Assembly: GCA_945870205.1 (NCBI GenBank)
Contig: CAMBRI010000002.1
Coordinates: forward strand, 1 to 62,792
From: Sulfuritalea hydrogenivorans sk43H
Lineage (GTDB): Bacteria > Pseudomonadota > Gammaproteobacteria > Burkholderiales > Rhodocyclaceae
Length of the DNA stretch: 62,792 bases
Direction: 5' to 3'
Program-made: the position numbers and the translations under genes
The notes under the pieces: model-generated
Databases searched by the model: none
Told to the model about the DNA's origin: nothing
Seen by the model: only the letters and a program-made list of their open reading frames with translations
Part shown: piece by piece, positions 20,941 to 29,159 of the stretch
Layout of the letters: every line of letters begins with the position of its first letter
Position numbering within the stretch: the first letter of the stretch is position 1

Positions 20941-21870
20941 ATGCCCAACCCGTCCAGCCTGCCACGCCTCTCCTGGCCTTCACTGCCCACCATCCCGCTG
21001 CCGGCGTTCCTCGCGGCAATGGATGCTCCGCGGCGCAACCTGACGCTGGCGATCGGCGCCTCGCTGCTGCTCCATGCCCTGCTGCTTGCCGTTCGCTTCA
21101 CGCCACCCGACTTCATCGACAAGGCACGTGAACGGGCGCTCGACGTCATCCTGGTCAATAGCAAGAGCAAGAGCCGACCCACCAAAGCGCAAGCCAAGGC
21201 GCAAACCAATCTCGACGGCGGCGGCAACACCGACCAGGACCGCCGCGCCACGACGCCGCTGCCGCCGTCTCCCAATACCAAGGAAGGGCGAGAACTGATC
21301 GAGGCGCAGCGCCGCGTCGCCGAACTCGAGGCCCAGGCACAGCAGCAGATGACGCGCCTGAAGAGCGAAAAGTCCGTCAGCACTGCCCGCGCCGAGAACA
21401 ACCCGACCCCGGCGCCCGAACCGCAGCGCTCCGGCACCGACCTTGCCACCAGCGCCATGGCCATCGCCCGCCTGGAAGGCCAGATCGCCCGCCAGATGGA
21501 GGAATACAACCAGCGCCCGCGCAAGAAATTCATCGGCGCCCGGGTCGAGGAGTACCGCTTCGCCCAGTACGTCGAGGATTGGCGGCAGAAGATAGAACGC
21601 ATCGGCAACCTGAATTATCCGGCGGCGGCCAGGGGGCGCCTTTATGGCAGCCTGGTGCTGACCGTGATCATCAAGGCCAATGGCGACCTGGAACGGGTTG
21701 AAGTCAGCCGTTCCTCGGGCCAGAGCCTGCTCGACGATGCCGCTCGGCGCATCGTGCAAATGGCGGCGCCCTATGCCCCCTTCCCCGAGTCGATCCGGCG
21801 CGACACCGACGTGCTGGAGATCACCCGCACCTGGACCTTTACCAACGCGGATCGTCTGCGGTCGGATTGA
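20941..21870 (+). CDS. TonB-like energy transducer
   Basis: A protein of 309 residues with one N-terminal membrane anchor (about residues 34-52), a charged, proline- and glutamine-rich periplasmic stretch with coiled-coil character (RRVAELEAQAQQQMTRLKSE), and a C-terminal TonB fold (YPAAARGRLYGSLVLTVIIK and QMAAPYAPFPESI). It should span the periplasm and couple the proton gradient to outer-membrane receptors, but no exbB/exbD or receptor gene is nearby. The start at 20941 was chosen because it puts the anchor at the N terminus just after the RNB stop. It may instead be a TolA/TonB-like factor for another process. Confidence 0.85.
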   Translation: MPNPSSLPRLSWPSLPTIPLPAFLAAMDAPRRNLTLAIGASLLLHALLLAVRFTPPDFIDKARERALDVILVNSKSKSRPTKAQAKAQTNLDGGGNTDQDRRATTPLPPSPNTKEGRELIEAQRRVAELEAQAQQQMTRLKSEKSVSTARAENNPTPAPEPQRSGTDLATSAMAIARLEGQIARQMEEYNQRPRKKFIGARVEEYRFAQYVEDWRQKIERIGNLNYPAAARGRLYGSLVLTVIIKANGDLERVEVSRSSGQSLLDDAARRIVQMAAPYAPFPESIRRDTDVLEITRTWTFTNADRLRSD

Positions 21871-21880
21871 GAGCGCCTTC

Positions 21881-22720
21881 ATGACTGACCGTTACGCCGT
21901 GTTTGGCAACCCGATCGGGCACAGCAAGTCGCCGCGCATTCATGCGCTGTTCGCCGCGCAGACCGGACAGGACATCAGCTACCAGGCGATCCTTGCCGAC
22001 CGGGAAGGCTTCGCCGCTGCCGTCAGCGCCTTCATCGCCGCACCGGGAGGAGCGGCCAGGGGCGCCAATGTCACCGTGCCCTTCAAGGAAGAGGCCTTTC
22101 GCCTGGCCACCCGGCGCACTCCCCGTGCCGAAGCTGCCGGCGCGGTGAATACCCTGAGCTTCGAAGCGGACAGCATTGTCGGCGACAACACCGACGGCGC
22201 GGGCCTGGTCCGCGACCTGAAGCACAATCTCGGCTGCGACCCGGCCGGTCGCCGCGTCCTGTTGCTGGGCGCCGGCGGCGCCGCACGCGGCGTAATCCTG
22301 CCGCTGTTGCTGGAGAACCCCGCCGAACTGGTGATTGCCAATCGCACCGAAGAAACGGCCGCGCGTCTCGCCCTGGAATTCGGCCGCCTGCCGGGCTGCG
22401 CGGTGATGGTCAAACCCGACGGTACCGGCTTCCCCAATCTCGCCGGACGGGCTTTCGACCTGATCATCAACGCCACCTCCGCCGGACTGAGTGATGCTTC
22501 GCTGCCCTTGCCGGCGTCCGTGTTTGCACCGCGCTGCGTCGCCTATGAGATGGTCTATGGCCGCAACACACCGTTCATGCTTCAGGCGCTGGCCAGCGGC
22601 GCGCGCGTTGCCGACGGCCTGGGCATGCTGGTGGAACAGGCCGCCGAGGCCTTCTTCGTCTGGCGCGCAGTGCGCCCGCGCACCGCGTCGGTACTCGCCG
22701 CCCTGAGGCCTGCCTCGTGA
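21881..22720 (+). CDS. aroE: Shikimate dehydrogenase
   Basis: A cytoplasmic NADPH enzyme of 279 residues reducing 3-dehydroshikimate to shikimate in aromatic amino-acid synthesis. Visible motifs are the shikimate-binding NPIGHSKSP, NVTVPFKEEAF with the catalytic Lys, EAAGAVNTL, and GDNTDGAGLVRDL with the catalytic Asp. The nucleotide-binding loop is LLGAGGAARGV, followed by NRTEETA. Length is normal. It is 10 bases behind tonB, and a dispersed repeat starts right after its stop. Confidence 0.96.
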   Translation: MTDRYAVFGNPIGHSKSPRIHALFAAQTGQDISYQAILADREGFAAAVSAFIAAPGGAARGANVTVPFKEEAFRLATRRTPRAEAAGAVNTLSFEADSIVGDNTDGAGLVRDLKHNLGCDPAGRRVLLLGAGGAARGVILPLLLENPAELVIANRTEETAARLALEFGRLPGCAVMVKPDGTGFPNLAGRAFDLIINATSAGLSDASLPLPASVFAPRCVAYEMVYGRNTPFMLQALASGARVADGLGMLVEQAAEAFFVWRAVRPRTASVLAALRPAS

Positions 22721-22793
22721 TATTTGAGCGCAGCGAACCGATCTGTCGCCCCCGCCCGGGCGGGGGTCGGGGGGTGGGGGCGTTCAATTCGCC
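22721..22793 (-). repeat. Dispersed GC-rich repeat, copy 1 (inverted)
   Basis: Read on the minus strand this 73-base stretch begins GGCGAATTGAA, passes through a C-run/G-run hairpin (CCCCCGCCCGGGCGGGGG), and ends with a TCGGTTCGCTGCGCTC-like tail. The same order of blocks is found at 23561-23663 and 53232-53335. It occupies the whole gap between aroE and mtgA. Confidence 0.7.
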
Positions 22794-22817
22794 CTTGCGT
22801 TGCTCGCAAGCGACGCC

Positions 22818-23516
22818 ATGAGGCCCGCACCGCGCTGGCTCAGATACGGGCTGGCGGCTGTCGTCGGCGTGCTTTTGCTCTGGCAGGGCTGGTACCTGGG
22901 CTGGGTGATCTGGTGGAAATGGGTCAATCCCGGCACCACCAGCTTCCAGAGCCAGCGCATCGACGAAGCCAGGCAGAAGAACCCGAAATTCGAACTGCGG
23001 CGCCAGTGGGTGCCTTACGAAAAGATATCGATTCATCTCAAGCGCGCGGTGATCGCCGCCGAGGACGACAAGTTCGTCGATCACGAAGGCTTCGACTGGG
23101 AAGGCATCCAGAAGGCCATCGAGAAGAACCAGAAGCACGGCAAGGTGGTGGCCGGCGGTTCGACCATCTCCCAGCAACTGGCGAAAAACCTTCTGCTGTC
23201 GCCCTCAAAGACTGCCCTGCGCAAGGCCGAGGAAGCCATCATCACGCTCTGGCTGGAACTGTTATGGGACAAGCGACGCATCCTCGAGGTGTATCTGAAT
23301 GTCGTGGAATGGGGCGACGGCGTGTTCGGCGCAGAAGCCGCGGCACGAAAGTATTACAACATTCCCGCGGCGCAACTTGGCGCGGAACAGGCTGCGCGCC
23401 TGGCTGTCATGTTGCCGGCCCCGCGCCGCTACGAACGCAATCCTTACTCGGCCTACATGAACGGGCGCACGCAACTGATTGTCGGCCGCATGCCCAGCGC
23501 CGAAGTGCCGCCATAA
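22818..23516 (+). CDS. mtgA: Monofunctional biosynthetic peptidoglycan transglycosylase
   Basis: A glycosyltransferase of 232 residues that polymerises lipid II into glycan strands at the inner membrane. One N-terminal membrane segment (YGLAAVVGVLLLWQGWYLGW) is followed by the GT51 domain. The catalytic Glu is in AAEDDKFVDHEGFD, with the second signature GGSTISQQLAKNLLLS and then RKAEEAIITLWLE and EVYLNVVEWG. Length matches MtgA and there is no penicillin-binding domain. The ATG at 22818 was chosen over an upstream TTG lying in the repeat tail. Copies of the dispersed repeat lie on both sides in opposite orientation. Confidence 0.94.
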   Translation: MRPAPRWLRYGLAAVVGVLLLWQGWYLGWVIWWKWVNPGTTSFQSQRIDEARQKNPKFELRRQWVPYEKISIHLKRAVIAAEDDKFVDHEGFDWEGIQKAIEKNQKHGKVVAGGSTISQQLAKNLLLSPSKTALRKAEEAIITLWLELLWDKRRILEVYLNVVEWGDGVFGAEAAARKYYNIPAAQLGAEQAARLAVMLPAPRRYERNPYSAYMNGRTQLIVGRMPSAEVPP

Positions 23517-23560
23517 CTTTCATGCAGATATCGGCACCCCTTAAGATGAAACACTCGAAC

Positions 23561-23663
23561 GGCGAATTGAAGGTCCGCCCCCCATCCCCCCCTCACGGGG
23601 GGCTACTGCTCGGCTCGCTTCGCTCGACTATCACCAATTACTCCGAACGCGTTATTTCACGCT
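23561..23663 (+). repeat. Dispersed GC-rich repeat, copy 2
   Basis: This 103-base element begins GGCGAATTGAAGGTCCGCC, has a CCCCCC-TCAC-GGGGGG hairpin, then a TCGCTTCGCTCG tail, and ends TTTCACGCTA. It is closely similar over its whole length to the copy at 53232-53335. It lies between mtgA and corA. Confidence 0.85.
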
Positions 23664-23705
23664 AAGCCGCGACGGCTACAATGGGAAGCCTCTCCAAGGA
23701 ACGCC

Positions 23706-25043
23706 ATGACTGAACCGACTACCGCCGAGCGCGACCCGACAGCACAGCCCGACGACGTGCAGGAAAGCCTGCGCGAAGTCCAAGTGTTGCTGGCGCGCCA
23801 GAAGCGGGTCGAGAATCTGGTACACCGTCAGGACATGCCGCGCCACGATCTGGTCGAAAACCTGGTTCACAAGCAGCATCTGGCCGAACTGCGCGGCAAG
23901 CTGGCGCAGATGGATTCTGCCCGCATTGCCCGCATCCTGGAAGCGCTGCCGCAGGACGAATGCCTGCTGGTATGGGAAATGGTGGCGCCGGAACGTGGCA
24001 GCGCGATTCTCGATGAGCTGTCCGAGGCCGTCAGCGAAACCCTCGCGGCGACCCAGACTTATCAACGAAAGCCAATAATGCTCAACGCATTCGAACTGGA
24101 GAACGGGCGCTTGCGGCAAATTCCCGTGGAAAGCCGCGAGGAACTTGCAGCGACCAAGCCGATCTGGGTGGACCTGATCGCGCCCTCGGGAGAAGAACGC
24201 AAGTGGATAGCTGAGATTTTCGATCTGATCCTGCCCGACATCGACGACCTGACCGACCTGGAAGAATCGGCCCGCTTCTACATCGAGGAAAACGGCGAAG
24301 TGCATATGCATTCGGACTTCCTGCTGGACAAGGAAGACGAATCACGCAACGTGACGGTGGCTTTCATCCTGCATCAGAACATCCTGTTCTCGATGCGCGA
24401 CGAGGAGCTGCCCGTATTCCGCCTGCAACGGCTGCGCGCCCGGATCCAGCCCGGCATGGTGTCGGAAGGCAAGGATGTACTGCTCGACCTTTACGCCGCC
24501 GATGTCGAATACTCGGCGGACGCGCTGGAAGACGTCTATGCCGAACTGGAAGCCGTCGGCAAGAAAGTGCTCAGCACCCAGATGACGGACGAAGAAGCCG
24601 GCGCCATCCTGGCCGACATCGCCCAGGAGGAAGACCTCAACGGCCGCATCCGGCGCAATGTGCTGGATACACGGCGTGCGCTGTCCTTCCTGATGCGCGG
24701 ACGGCTCCTGGCGCCAAACCAGCACGAGGACGCACGCGCGATTTTGCGCGACATCGAGTCGCTGGACGGACACACGGCCTTCATCTTCAACAAGATCAAC
24801 TTCCTGATGGACGCCGTCGTCGGCTTCATCAACATCAACCAGAACAAGATCATCAAGCTCTTTTCCGTGGCCTCGGTGGCGCTGCTGCCGCCCACCCTGA
24901 TCGCCAGCATCTACGGCATGAACTTCAAGAGCGGCTTCCCGGAACTGGAATGGCAGTACGGCTACCCGTTCTCGCTGGCGCTGATGCTGGTCTCGGTCGC
25001 TGTGCCGTTTACTATATTTCGTCGCAAGGGCTGGCTGCGTTAA
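23706..25043 (+). CDS. corA: CorA-type Mg2+ channel with MgtE_N-like N-terminal domain
   Basis: An inner-membrane protein of 445 residues. The C terminus carries the CorA hallmark YGMN just before the second of two membrane helices, with the acidic GFPELEW loop; a large cytoplasmic alpha/beta domain and long stalk helix precede it. Unusually, residues about 50-115 (HLAELRGKLAQMDSARIARI, EALPQDECLLVWEM, AILDELSEAV) resemble the helical-repeat N domain of MgtE, which senses cytoplasmic Mg2+ in that family. The protein is about 100 residues longer than minimal CorA. An AAGGA ribosome-binding site precedes the ATG. Its last 166 bases recur at 28649-28814. Confidence 0.9.
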   Translation: MTEPTTAERDPTAQPDDVQESLREVQVLLARQKRVENLVHRQDMPRHDLVENLVHKQHLAELRGKLAQMDSARIARILEALPQDECLLVWEMVAPERGSAILDELSEAVSETLAATQTYQRKPIMLNAFELENGRLRQIPVESREELAATKPIWVDLIAPSGEERKWIAEIFDLILPDIDDLTDLEESARFYIEENGEVHMHSDFLLDKEDESRNVTVAFILHQNILFSMRDEELPVFRLQRLRARIQPGMVSEGKDVLLDLYAADVEYSADALEDVYAELEAVGKKVLSTQMTDEEAGAILADIAQEEDLNGRIRRNVLDTRRALSFLMRGRLLAPNQHEDARAILRDIESLDGHTAFIFNKINFLMDAVVGFININQNKIIKLFSVASVALLPPTLIASIYGMNFKSGFPELEWQYGYPFSLALMLVSVAVPFTIFRRKGWLR

Positions 25044-25047
25044 TCCG
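24882..25047 (+). repeat. corA 3'-end direct repeat, left copy
   Basis: The last 54 codons of corA and 4 bases beyond its stop match 28649-28814 without indels, with 12 differences in 166 bases by eye. The two copies are in the same orientation and bracket the EAL/HDOD gene pair. Confidence 0.9.
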
Positions 25048-25059
25048 GGGCACGCGGCC

Positions 25060-27243
25060 TCAACCGATGGACAGCTTTTGGCCCTCGCGGATCATCCGCG
25101 CGAAATCATCCGCTGCGACGGGCGGGCTGAACAGGAAGCCCTGGAGTTGATCGCAGCCCAGGTTGCGCAGAAAAACCATCTGCTCGACGGTTTCAACCCC
25201 TTCGGCGACAATTTCCTGGCGCAATTGCTGGCCCATCGTGACGATGGCGCGAGCGATCGCGCAATCGTTGTCGTCGCCAGGCACACCGATGACGAATGAT
25301 CGGTCAATTTTCAGCGTACTGATTGGAAACTTTTTTAGATAGGCCAAGCTGGAATAGCCGGTACCAAAATCATCGAGCGACAAAGCCAATCCGGACGCAA
25401 CCAGTGCATTCATGATGGGGATCACGACTTCAGGCCCCTTCACCAACAAACTTTCGGTTATTTCAAGCTTGATCTGGGAAGCATCGACACGGTGCTGATC
25501 CAGGGTAGCCAACACGCGCTGCGGCAGGTTTTTGTCGAATTGCCTGGCAGACAGGTTTACCGCGACCGGTGGCACGGACAGCCCCTGATCTAGCCATTGT
25601 CTGACCTGCCTGCAGGCTTGGTCGAGCACCCAGGTCCCGATGTCGAGAATCAGTCCGGTTTCCTCCGCCACGGGGATGAACTTGGCGGGCGAGATCATGC
25701 CATTACTCGGATGCTTCCAGCGTATCAACGCTTCGGAGCCGACGATCCGCCCACTGCGCAGGCTAACCTTGGGCTGGTAATAGAGAAGCAATTCCTGCTG
25801 GACCAGCGCTTTCCTCAGCTCGCTTTCAAGAAGCAAGTGCTCCTTCGCCCGTTGATTCATCTCGGGACTATAGAAGAGGTAACCGGATTCGCCGCCCTTC
25901 TGGATTCGCTTTGTTGCCGAGTCGGCAAAGCGGATCAGCATGGTGGCGTCCTCCCCGTCTTCGGGATAGATCGCAATGCCTATGCTTGCGTCAATGTGCA
26001 GGCCATGGCCAGCGACGGAAAAGGGCTGCGCAAGCGAGTCCAAGAGTTTTTGGGCAACGATCGCACTGTGTTCGCGCTTCTGGATATTGAGCAGGGCCGC
26101 GACGAATTCAGTCCCGCCGACACGCGACAATATATCTTCGTCACGCAGCGCGGCGCGGAACCGCATGCCGACTTGGCGCAGCAATTCATCGCCGACTTCC
26201 TGACCGAGCGTATCGTTGATCGACGTGAATCTCTCGAGTTCGATGGCCAGCAGAGCGCCGTGGCTGTCCATCCGGCGTGCTGCGGTAATGGCCTGATCGA
26301 CGAGCTGCGTTAATAGCGTGCGATTTGGCAGACCTGTCCCCGTGTCGAAATTAACCAGCCGCTGCATACGCTCCTCGGCTGCGCGCTGGACCGAAATGTC
26401 GGAAAAGATCGAGAAAGCATGCGTGACATCGCCGTTCGCGCGCCTCACGACGCTGATTGATACCGACTGGGGGAAGGTTTCGCCGGTCTTGCGGCGCCCC
26501 GTGATCTCTCCCTGCCACGGTCCAGCTCCCCGCATGGCTTCCCTCACTTGGGTGCGGAAGCTTGTATCGTGCGCGCCCGAGCGCAGGAGATCCGGCGTCT
26601 GGCCAATGGCTTCTGCGGCGGTGTAGCCGGTGATGCGGGTAAAGGCAGAATTGACCGAAACGATATGTTCATTCGCGTCGGTTATCAGAATTCCCTGGTC
26701 GCTGTTCTCGATCACGCTGGCATGAAGATGGAGCGTCTCCTCGGTCGACATCCTTTCCGTGAGTTCTGACAAATGAGCAACAAGTCCAATGGTCCCGCCA
26801 TCCTCGTCATGAATCGGCGATAGCGACATCGCTGCCCAGAACTCCTCGCCGGACTTCTTCCGACGGCGCGCTTCGATCAAAGATCCGCCGTGATCGAGGA
26901 ATAACTCGGGTATTTCCGTCCCTTGTTGGTCGGGATCGCTCGCGTAGAGGAAAAGCACATGCTGTCCGATCGCCTCATCGGGTGAGTAGCCGAAAAGCCC
27001 TTGCGCACCTGCCGTCCAACCGACGATATAGCCGTCAATGTTCATCGTGATGATCGGTTCGTGCAGCTGGCTCAGGATCCTGGCGTGAACTTCCAGAATC
27101 GCCCCGGCCGGATCCGGCGCTTGCTGCTTGAGTCCGTCGATGATTCCCGCAATTTCAGCCAGGACCCCGTGCAGTTCTACGCCATGCAGCGACTTTGCCT
27201 GCTCGCACAATCGCAGGCATTCGGCAACGCGTTCTTCAAACAT
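25060..27243 (-). CDS. PAS-PAS-GGDEF(degenerate)-EAL c-di-GMP phosphodiesterase
   Basis: A cytoplasmic signalling protein of 727 residues from the ATG at 27243. Two PAS domains (about 56-165 and 175-290) are followed by a GGDEF domain (about 295-455) and an EAL domain (about 470-720). The cyclase motif is degenerate: SRVGGTEF has Thr for Asp at 376-380, and the usual DxLTGLPNR is DTGTGLPNR. The EAL motifs look complete: GSEALIRW (EAL at 504-506), NLSARQF, EITES, DDFGTGYSSL, KIDRSFV, EGVET and QGFLFS. It should hydrolyse c-di-GMP, with the GGDEF part perhaps as an allosteric site. It overlaps the HDOD gene upstream by 8 bases. Confidence 0.9.
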   Translation of the reverse strand: MFEERVAECLRLCEQAKSLHGVELHGVLAEIAGIIDGLKQQAPDPAGAILEVHARILSQLHEPIITMNIDGYIVGWTAGAQGLFGYSPDEAIGQHVLFLYASDPDQQGTEIPELFLDHGGSLIEARRRKKSGEEFWAAMSLSPIHDEDGGTIGLVAHLSELTERMSTEETLHLHASVIENSDQGILITDANEHIVSVNSAFTRITGYTAAEAIGQTPDLLRSGAHDTSFRTQVREAMRGAGPWQGEITGRRKTGETFPQSVSISVVRRANGDVTHAFSIFSDISVQRAAEERMQRLVNFDTGTGLPNRTLLTQLVDQAITAARRMDSHGALLAIELERFTSINDTLGQEVGDELLRQVGMRFRAALRDEDILSRVGGTEFVAALLNIQKREHSAIVAQKLLDSLAQPFSVAGHGLHIDASIGIAIYPEDGEDATMLIRFADSATKRIQKGGESGYLFYSPEMNQRAKEHLLLESELRKALVQQELLLYYQPKVSLRSGRIVGSEALIRWKHPSNGMISPAKFIPVAEETGLILDIGTWVLDQACRQVRQWLDQGLSVPPVAVNLSARQFDKNLPQRVLATLDQHRVDASQIKLEITESLLVKGPEVVIPIMNALVASGLALSLDDFGTGYSSLAYLKKFPISTLKIDRSFVIGVPGDDNDCAIARAIVTMGQQLRQEIVAEGVETVEQMVFLRNLGCDQLQGFLFSPPVAADDFARMIREGQKLSIG

Positions 27244-28228
27244 GAGCGTCACCTGCTGTCTCGGCAACCACGTCAAGCATCCACTCGATTGCGGCAATAC
27301 GAGTTTCGATGAACGCCGCATCAGAAATTCCGGCCCTGGCGAGATGCGTCGCTGCCAGCGAGGCATCTGCGTTCTCGGCCGCGATGACAATCGCCAGGAT
27401 GTTTCCGAGCTCACCCTCCATGCTCAGCAATGCCGCAGACAAGTCATCGCCGATATTCAGGGGCTTCAGAACTTCCCCGAGTGGCATGCCGAAGAGCACG
27501 CCAAGTAGCGAGAACATCCCTGTCATAAACGCCGACTCCTGATGCGCCCTGTCGAGCCCGGCCTCCCGCGCCAACAGTTCCATGCTGCGGGCGCGGATCG
27601 AAACCCGTGCAGTGAGCATTTGCGACCGCGGATCCTCCTTGTGCGCGGCAAACAAGACCAGATTGAGCCAGCGACGTAGCTGCTGCCGACCGAGAATCAG
27701 GATTGCCTGGGCGAAGCTCGTGATTCGCTTTCCGCCTCTGTTGAGCGAGTTGACCAGGCGCAGCAGGTGGTAAGACAACGATGGATCGTGGCGGAAGATC
27801 GCTTCGATTTCGTGCGTATCGGCATCCGCAGCTACGAGTTGCAGGAGTTGGAGTGCCAAGGCTCGTGAGGCATGCTGAGCGTTGCCGGGCTTCGGTGGCG
27901 GGCGCAAATACCAGGAGCCCGCAAGATAGCTGGCCTTGGCCGTCAAAGGCAGATCGCCCAAGTCATCGATCGTGCAAATCAAATCGTCAGCCACCACGAT
28001 ACAACCCGCTGCCTGCAGCGCCTCGGTCGTTTCGCCCGGAAGCCCGCTCCATTCACTTTCGGCAAGAACGCAAGGAATCCGCGCCGACAAGCCGGAGAAT
28101 GCCTCGCTGTTGCCCAGCAATACCGGCAGCGCCGTATCGGTCGCATTGATCCGCAAGTGCAAGGCGGCGGGCCGCAGTTTCCGGTCAGCCAGGACATTCA
28201 GAAACATGTATGTATGTGGTGAAGCCAC
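27236..28228 (-). CDS. HDOD-domain signalling protein with reduced EAL-like N terminus
   Basis: About 330 residues. The C-terminal two-thirds is an HDOD domain (ASRALALQLLQLVAADADTH, then IEAIFRHDPSLSYHLLRLVN and LLGVLFGMPLGEVL), a catalytically dead HD relative found in regulatory proteins. The N-terminal 110 residues have the length and pattern of the shrunken EAL module of YuxH-type proteins but keep no catalytic EAL residues. The GTG at 28228 is chosen because GGAG lies 5 bases before it; an ATG at 28240 adds four codons. It is the first gene of a pair with the EAL phosphodiesterase, suggesting a joint c-di-GMP signalling role. Confidence 0.8.
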   Translation of the reverse strand: MASPHTYMFLNVLADRKLRPAALHLRINATDTALPVLLGNSEAFSGLSARIPCVLAESEWSGLPGETTEALQAAGCIVVADDLICTIDDLGDLPLTAKASYLAGSWYLRPPPKPGNAQHASRALALQLLQLVAADADTHEIEAIFRHDPSLSYHLLRLVNSLNRGGKRITSFAQAILILGRQQLRRWLNLVLFAAHKEDPRSQMLTARVSIRARSMELLAREAGLDRAHQESAFMTGMFSLLGVLFGMPLGEVLKPLNIGDDLSAALLSMEGELGNILAIVIAAENADASLAATHLARAGISDAAFIETRIAAIEWMLDVVAETAGDAHV

Positions 28229-28240
28229 AGTTACTCCCAT

Positions 28241-28645
28241 TCAACTTGGCTGCGCAGCAAGATACCAATGCCCGTGCGCCGTGGGAAACTTCGATGGTCG
28301 GTCAACCGCTAAAATGACCATGAACTATCATATCAACTATGCTTCTTATGGGGGATCAACAGGTACTCGCTTACCTTTGAGCTACTTTTTGGCACCGATC
28401 GCCCATACTGCCTAAATCGAATGTCGTTGTTGATCGGTAAATCACGCAGAAAACTGCGGCAACTACGTAGGCGAGTTTAAAAACGGGCCGACGATACGGC
28501 GATTCTTGCATGCTTAATTGGAATGCAATCGAGACGGATCAACCCCGGGCATTGTTGGGCTTTTTATAAGGGCACTTTGCTGGCCTTGGTGATTTTGTAG
28601 TGTGAAGAAGACTACCCGAAAGGATATCGCACCGGAACAGGCTAT
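28241..28645. other. 405-base gap, AT-richer, no gene recognised
   Basis: The stretch between the HDOD gene and the corA fragment is visibly less GC-rich than its surroundings and holds no open frame with coding character. It probably contains the promoter of the HDOD/EAL pair on the minus strand. I saw no clear terminal inverted repeats, transposase remnant or attachment site. Confidence 0.5.
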
Positions 28646-28810
28646 TTACTGCTGCCGTCCACCCTGTTCGCGAGCATCTGCGGCATGAACTTCAAGAGCG
28701 GCTTCCCCGAACTGGAATGGCAGAACGGCTACCCGTTCTCGCTGGCGCAGATGCTGGCCTCGGTCGCGGTGCCGTTTACTATATTCCGTCGCAAGGGCTG
28801 GTTGCGCTAA
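28646..28810 (+). pseudogene. 3' fragment of a second corA gene
   Basis: In frame, the fragment reads LLPSTLFASICGMNFKSGFP and continues to FRRKGWLR and a TAA, matching the last 54 residues of the intact CorA at 23706-25043. It has no start and no upstream corA sequence. Of the 12 base differences about half change the amino acid (for example Tyr to Cys beside GMN), as expected for a non-functional copy. Its stop overlaps the gdx stop on the other strand, suggesting this is the resident site where corA once met gdx tail to tail. Confidence 0.88.
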
Positions 28811-28814
28811 TCCG
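28649..28814 (+). repeat. corA 3'-end direct repeat, right copy
   Basis: Direct repeat of 24882-25047, about 93 percent identical. Identity starts abruptly at CTGCTGCCG and continues 4 bases past the stop codon. Together the copies define a roughly 3.6-kb bracketed segment holding only the EAL and HDOD genes. Confidence 0.88.
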
Positions 28815-29124
28815 ATACGAGTTTCAGCCCGAGTATTCCGGCCACGATCAGGCCGATCGAAACCAGACGCGCCACTTCACGCGACTCGTCGAACAGCAGC
28901 ATGCCTAACACGGCGGTGCCGACGGCCCCGATTCCAGTCCACACCGCATAAGCCGTTCCCACCGGCAGCGTCTTCAGCGACCAGGCAAGCAGGATTACCG
29001 AGGCGACCATCGCGGCCAACGTCCATGCGCTCGGCACTACCCGGGTAAAACCGTCGGTGTATTTGAGGCCGATGGCCCAGGCGATCTCGCACAGGCCGGC
29101 GAGCAGCAGAACCGCCCAGGCCAT
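28807..29124 (-). CDS. gdx: Guanidinium exporter of the SMR family
   Basis: A four-helix small multidrug resistance protein of 105 residues, formerly SugE. It has the Gdx-type pattern [18 protein letters not shown] with the essential membrane Glu in CEIAW, and then [18 protein letters not shown]. It exports guanidinium ion against protons as an antiparallel dimer. The ATG at 29124 gives the family's usual length; another at 29145 would add seven residues. No guanidine riboswitch fits in the short gap to hemL, so it is probably cotranscribed with hemL. Its stop overlaps that of the corA fragment. Confidence 0.88.
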   Translation of the reverse strand: MAWAVLLLAGLCEIAWAIGLKYTDGFTRVVPSAWTLAAMVASVILLAWSLKTLPVGTAYAVWTGIGAVGTAVLGMLLFDESREVARLVSIGLIVAGILGLKLVSD

Positions 29125-29159
29125 TCCCGCAGTCAGTACTGGCATGCGAACAGGCAGCG

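Noticed and set aside
20941-23516. Unusual linkage of tonB, aroE and mtgA
   Set aside because: This order is, as far as I recall, common in betaproteobacteria and needs no special explanation.
22724-23665. 313-codon frame over mtgA on the plus strand
   Set aside because: It is in a different frame from the clearly identified MtgA and starts and ends in dispersed repeats.
28717-28908. Small ORF over the corA fragment and gdx end
   Set aside because: It is an out-of-frame shadow of the corA 3' end; the equivalent frame appears over intact corA at 24950-25150.
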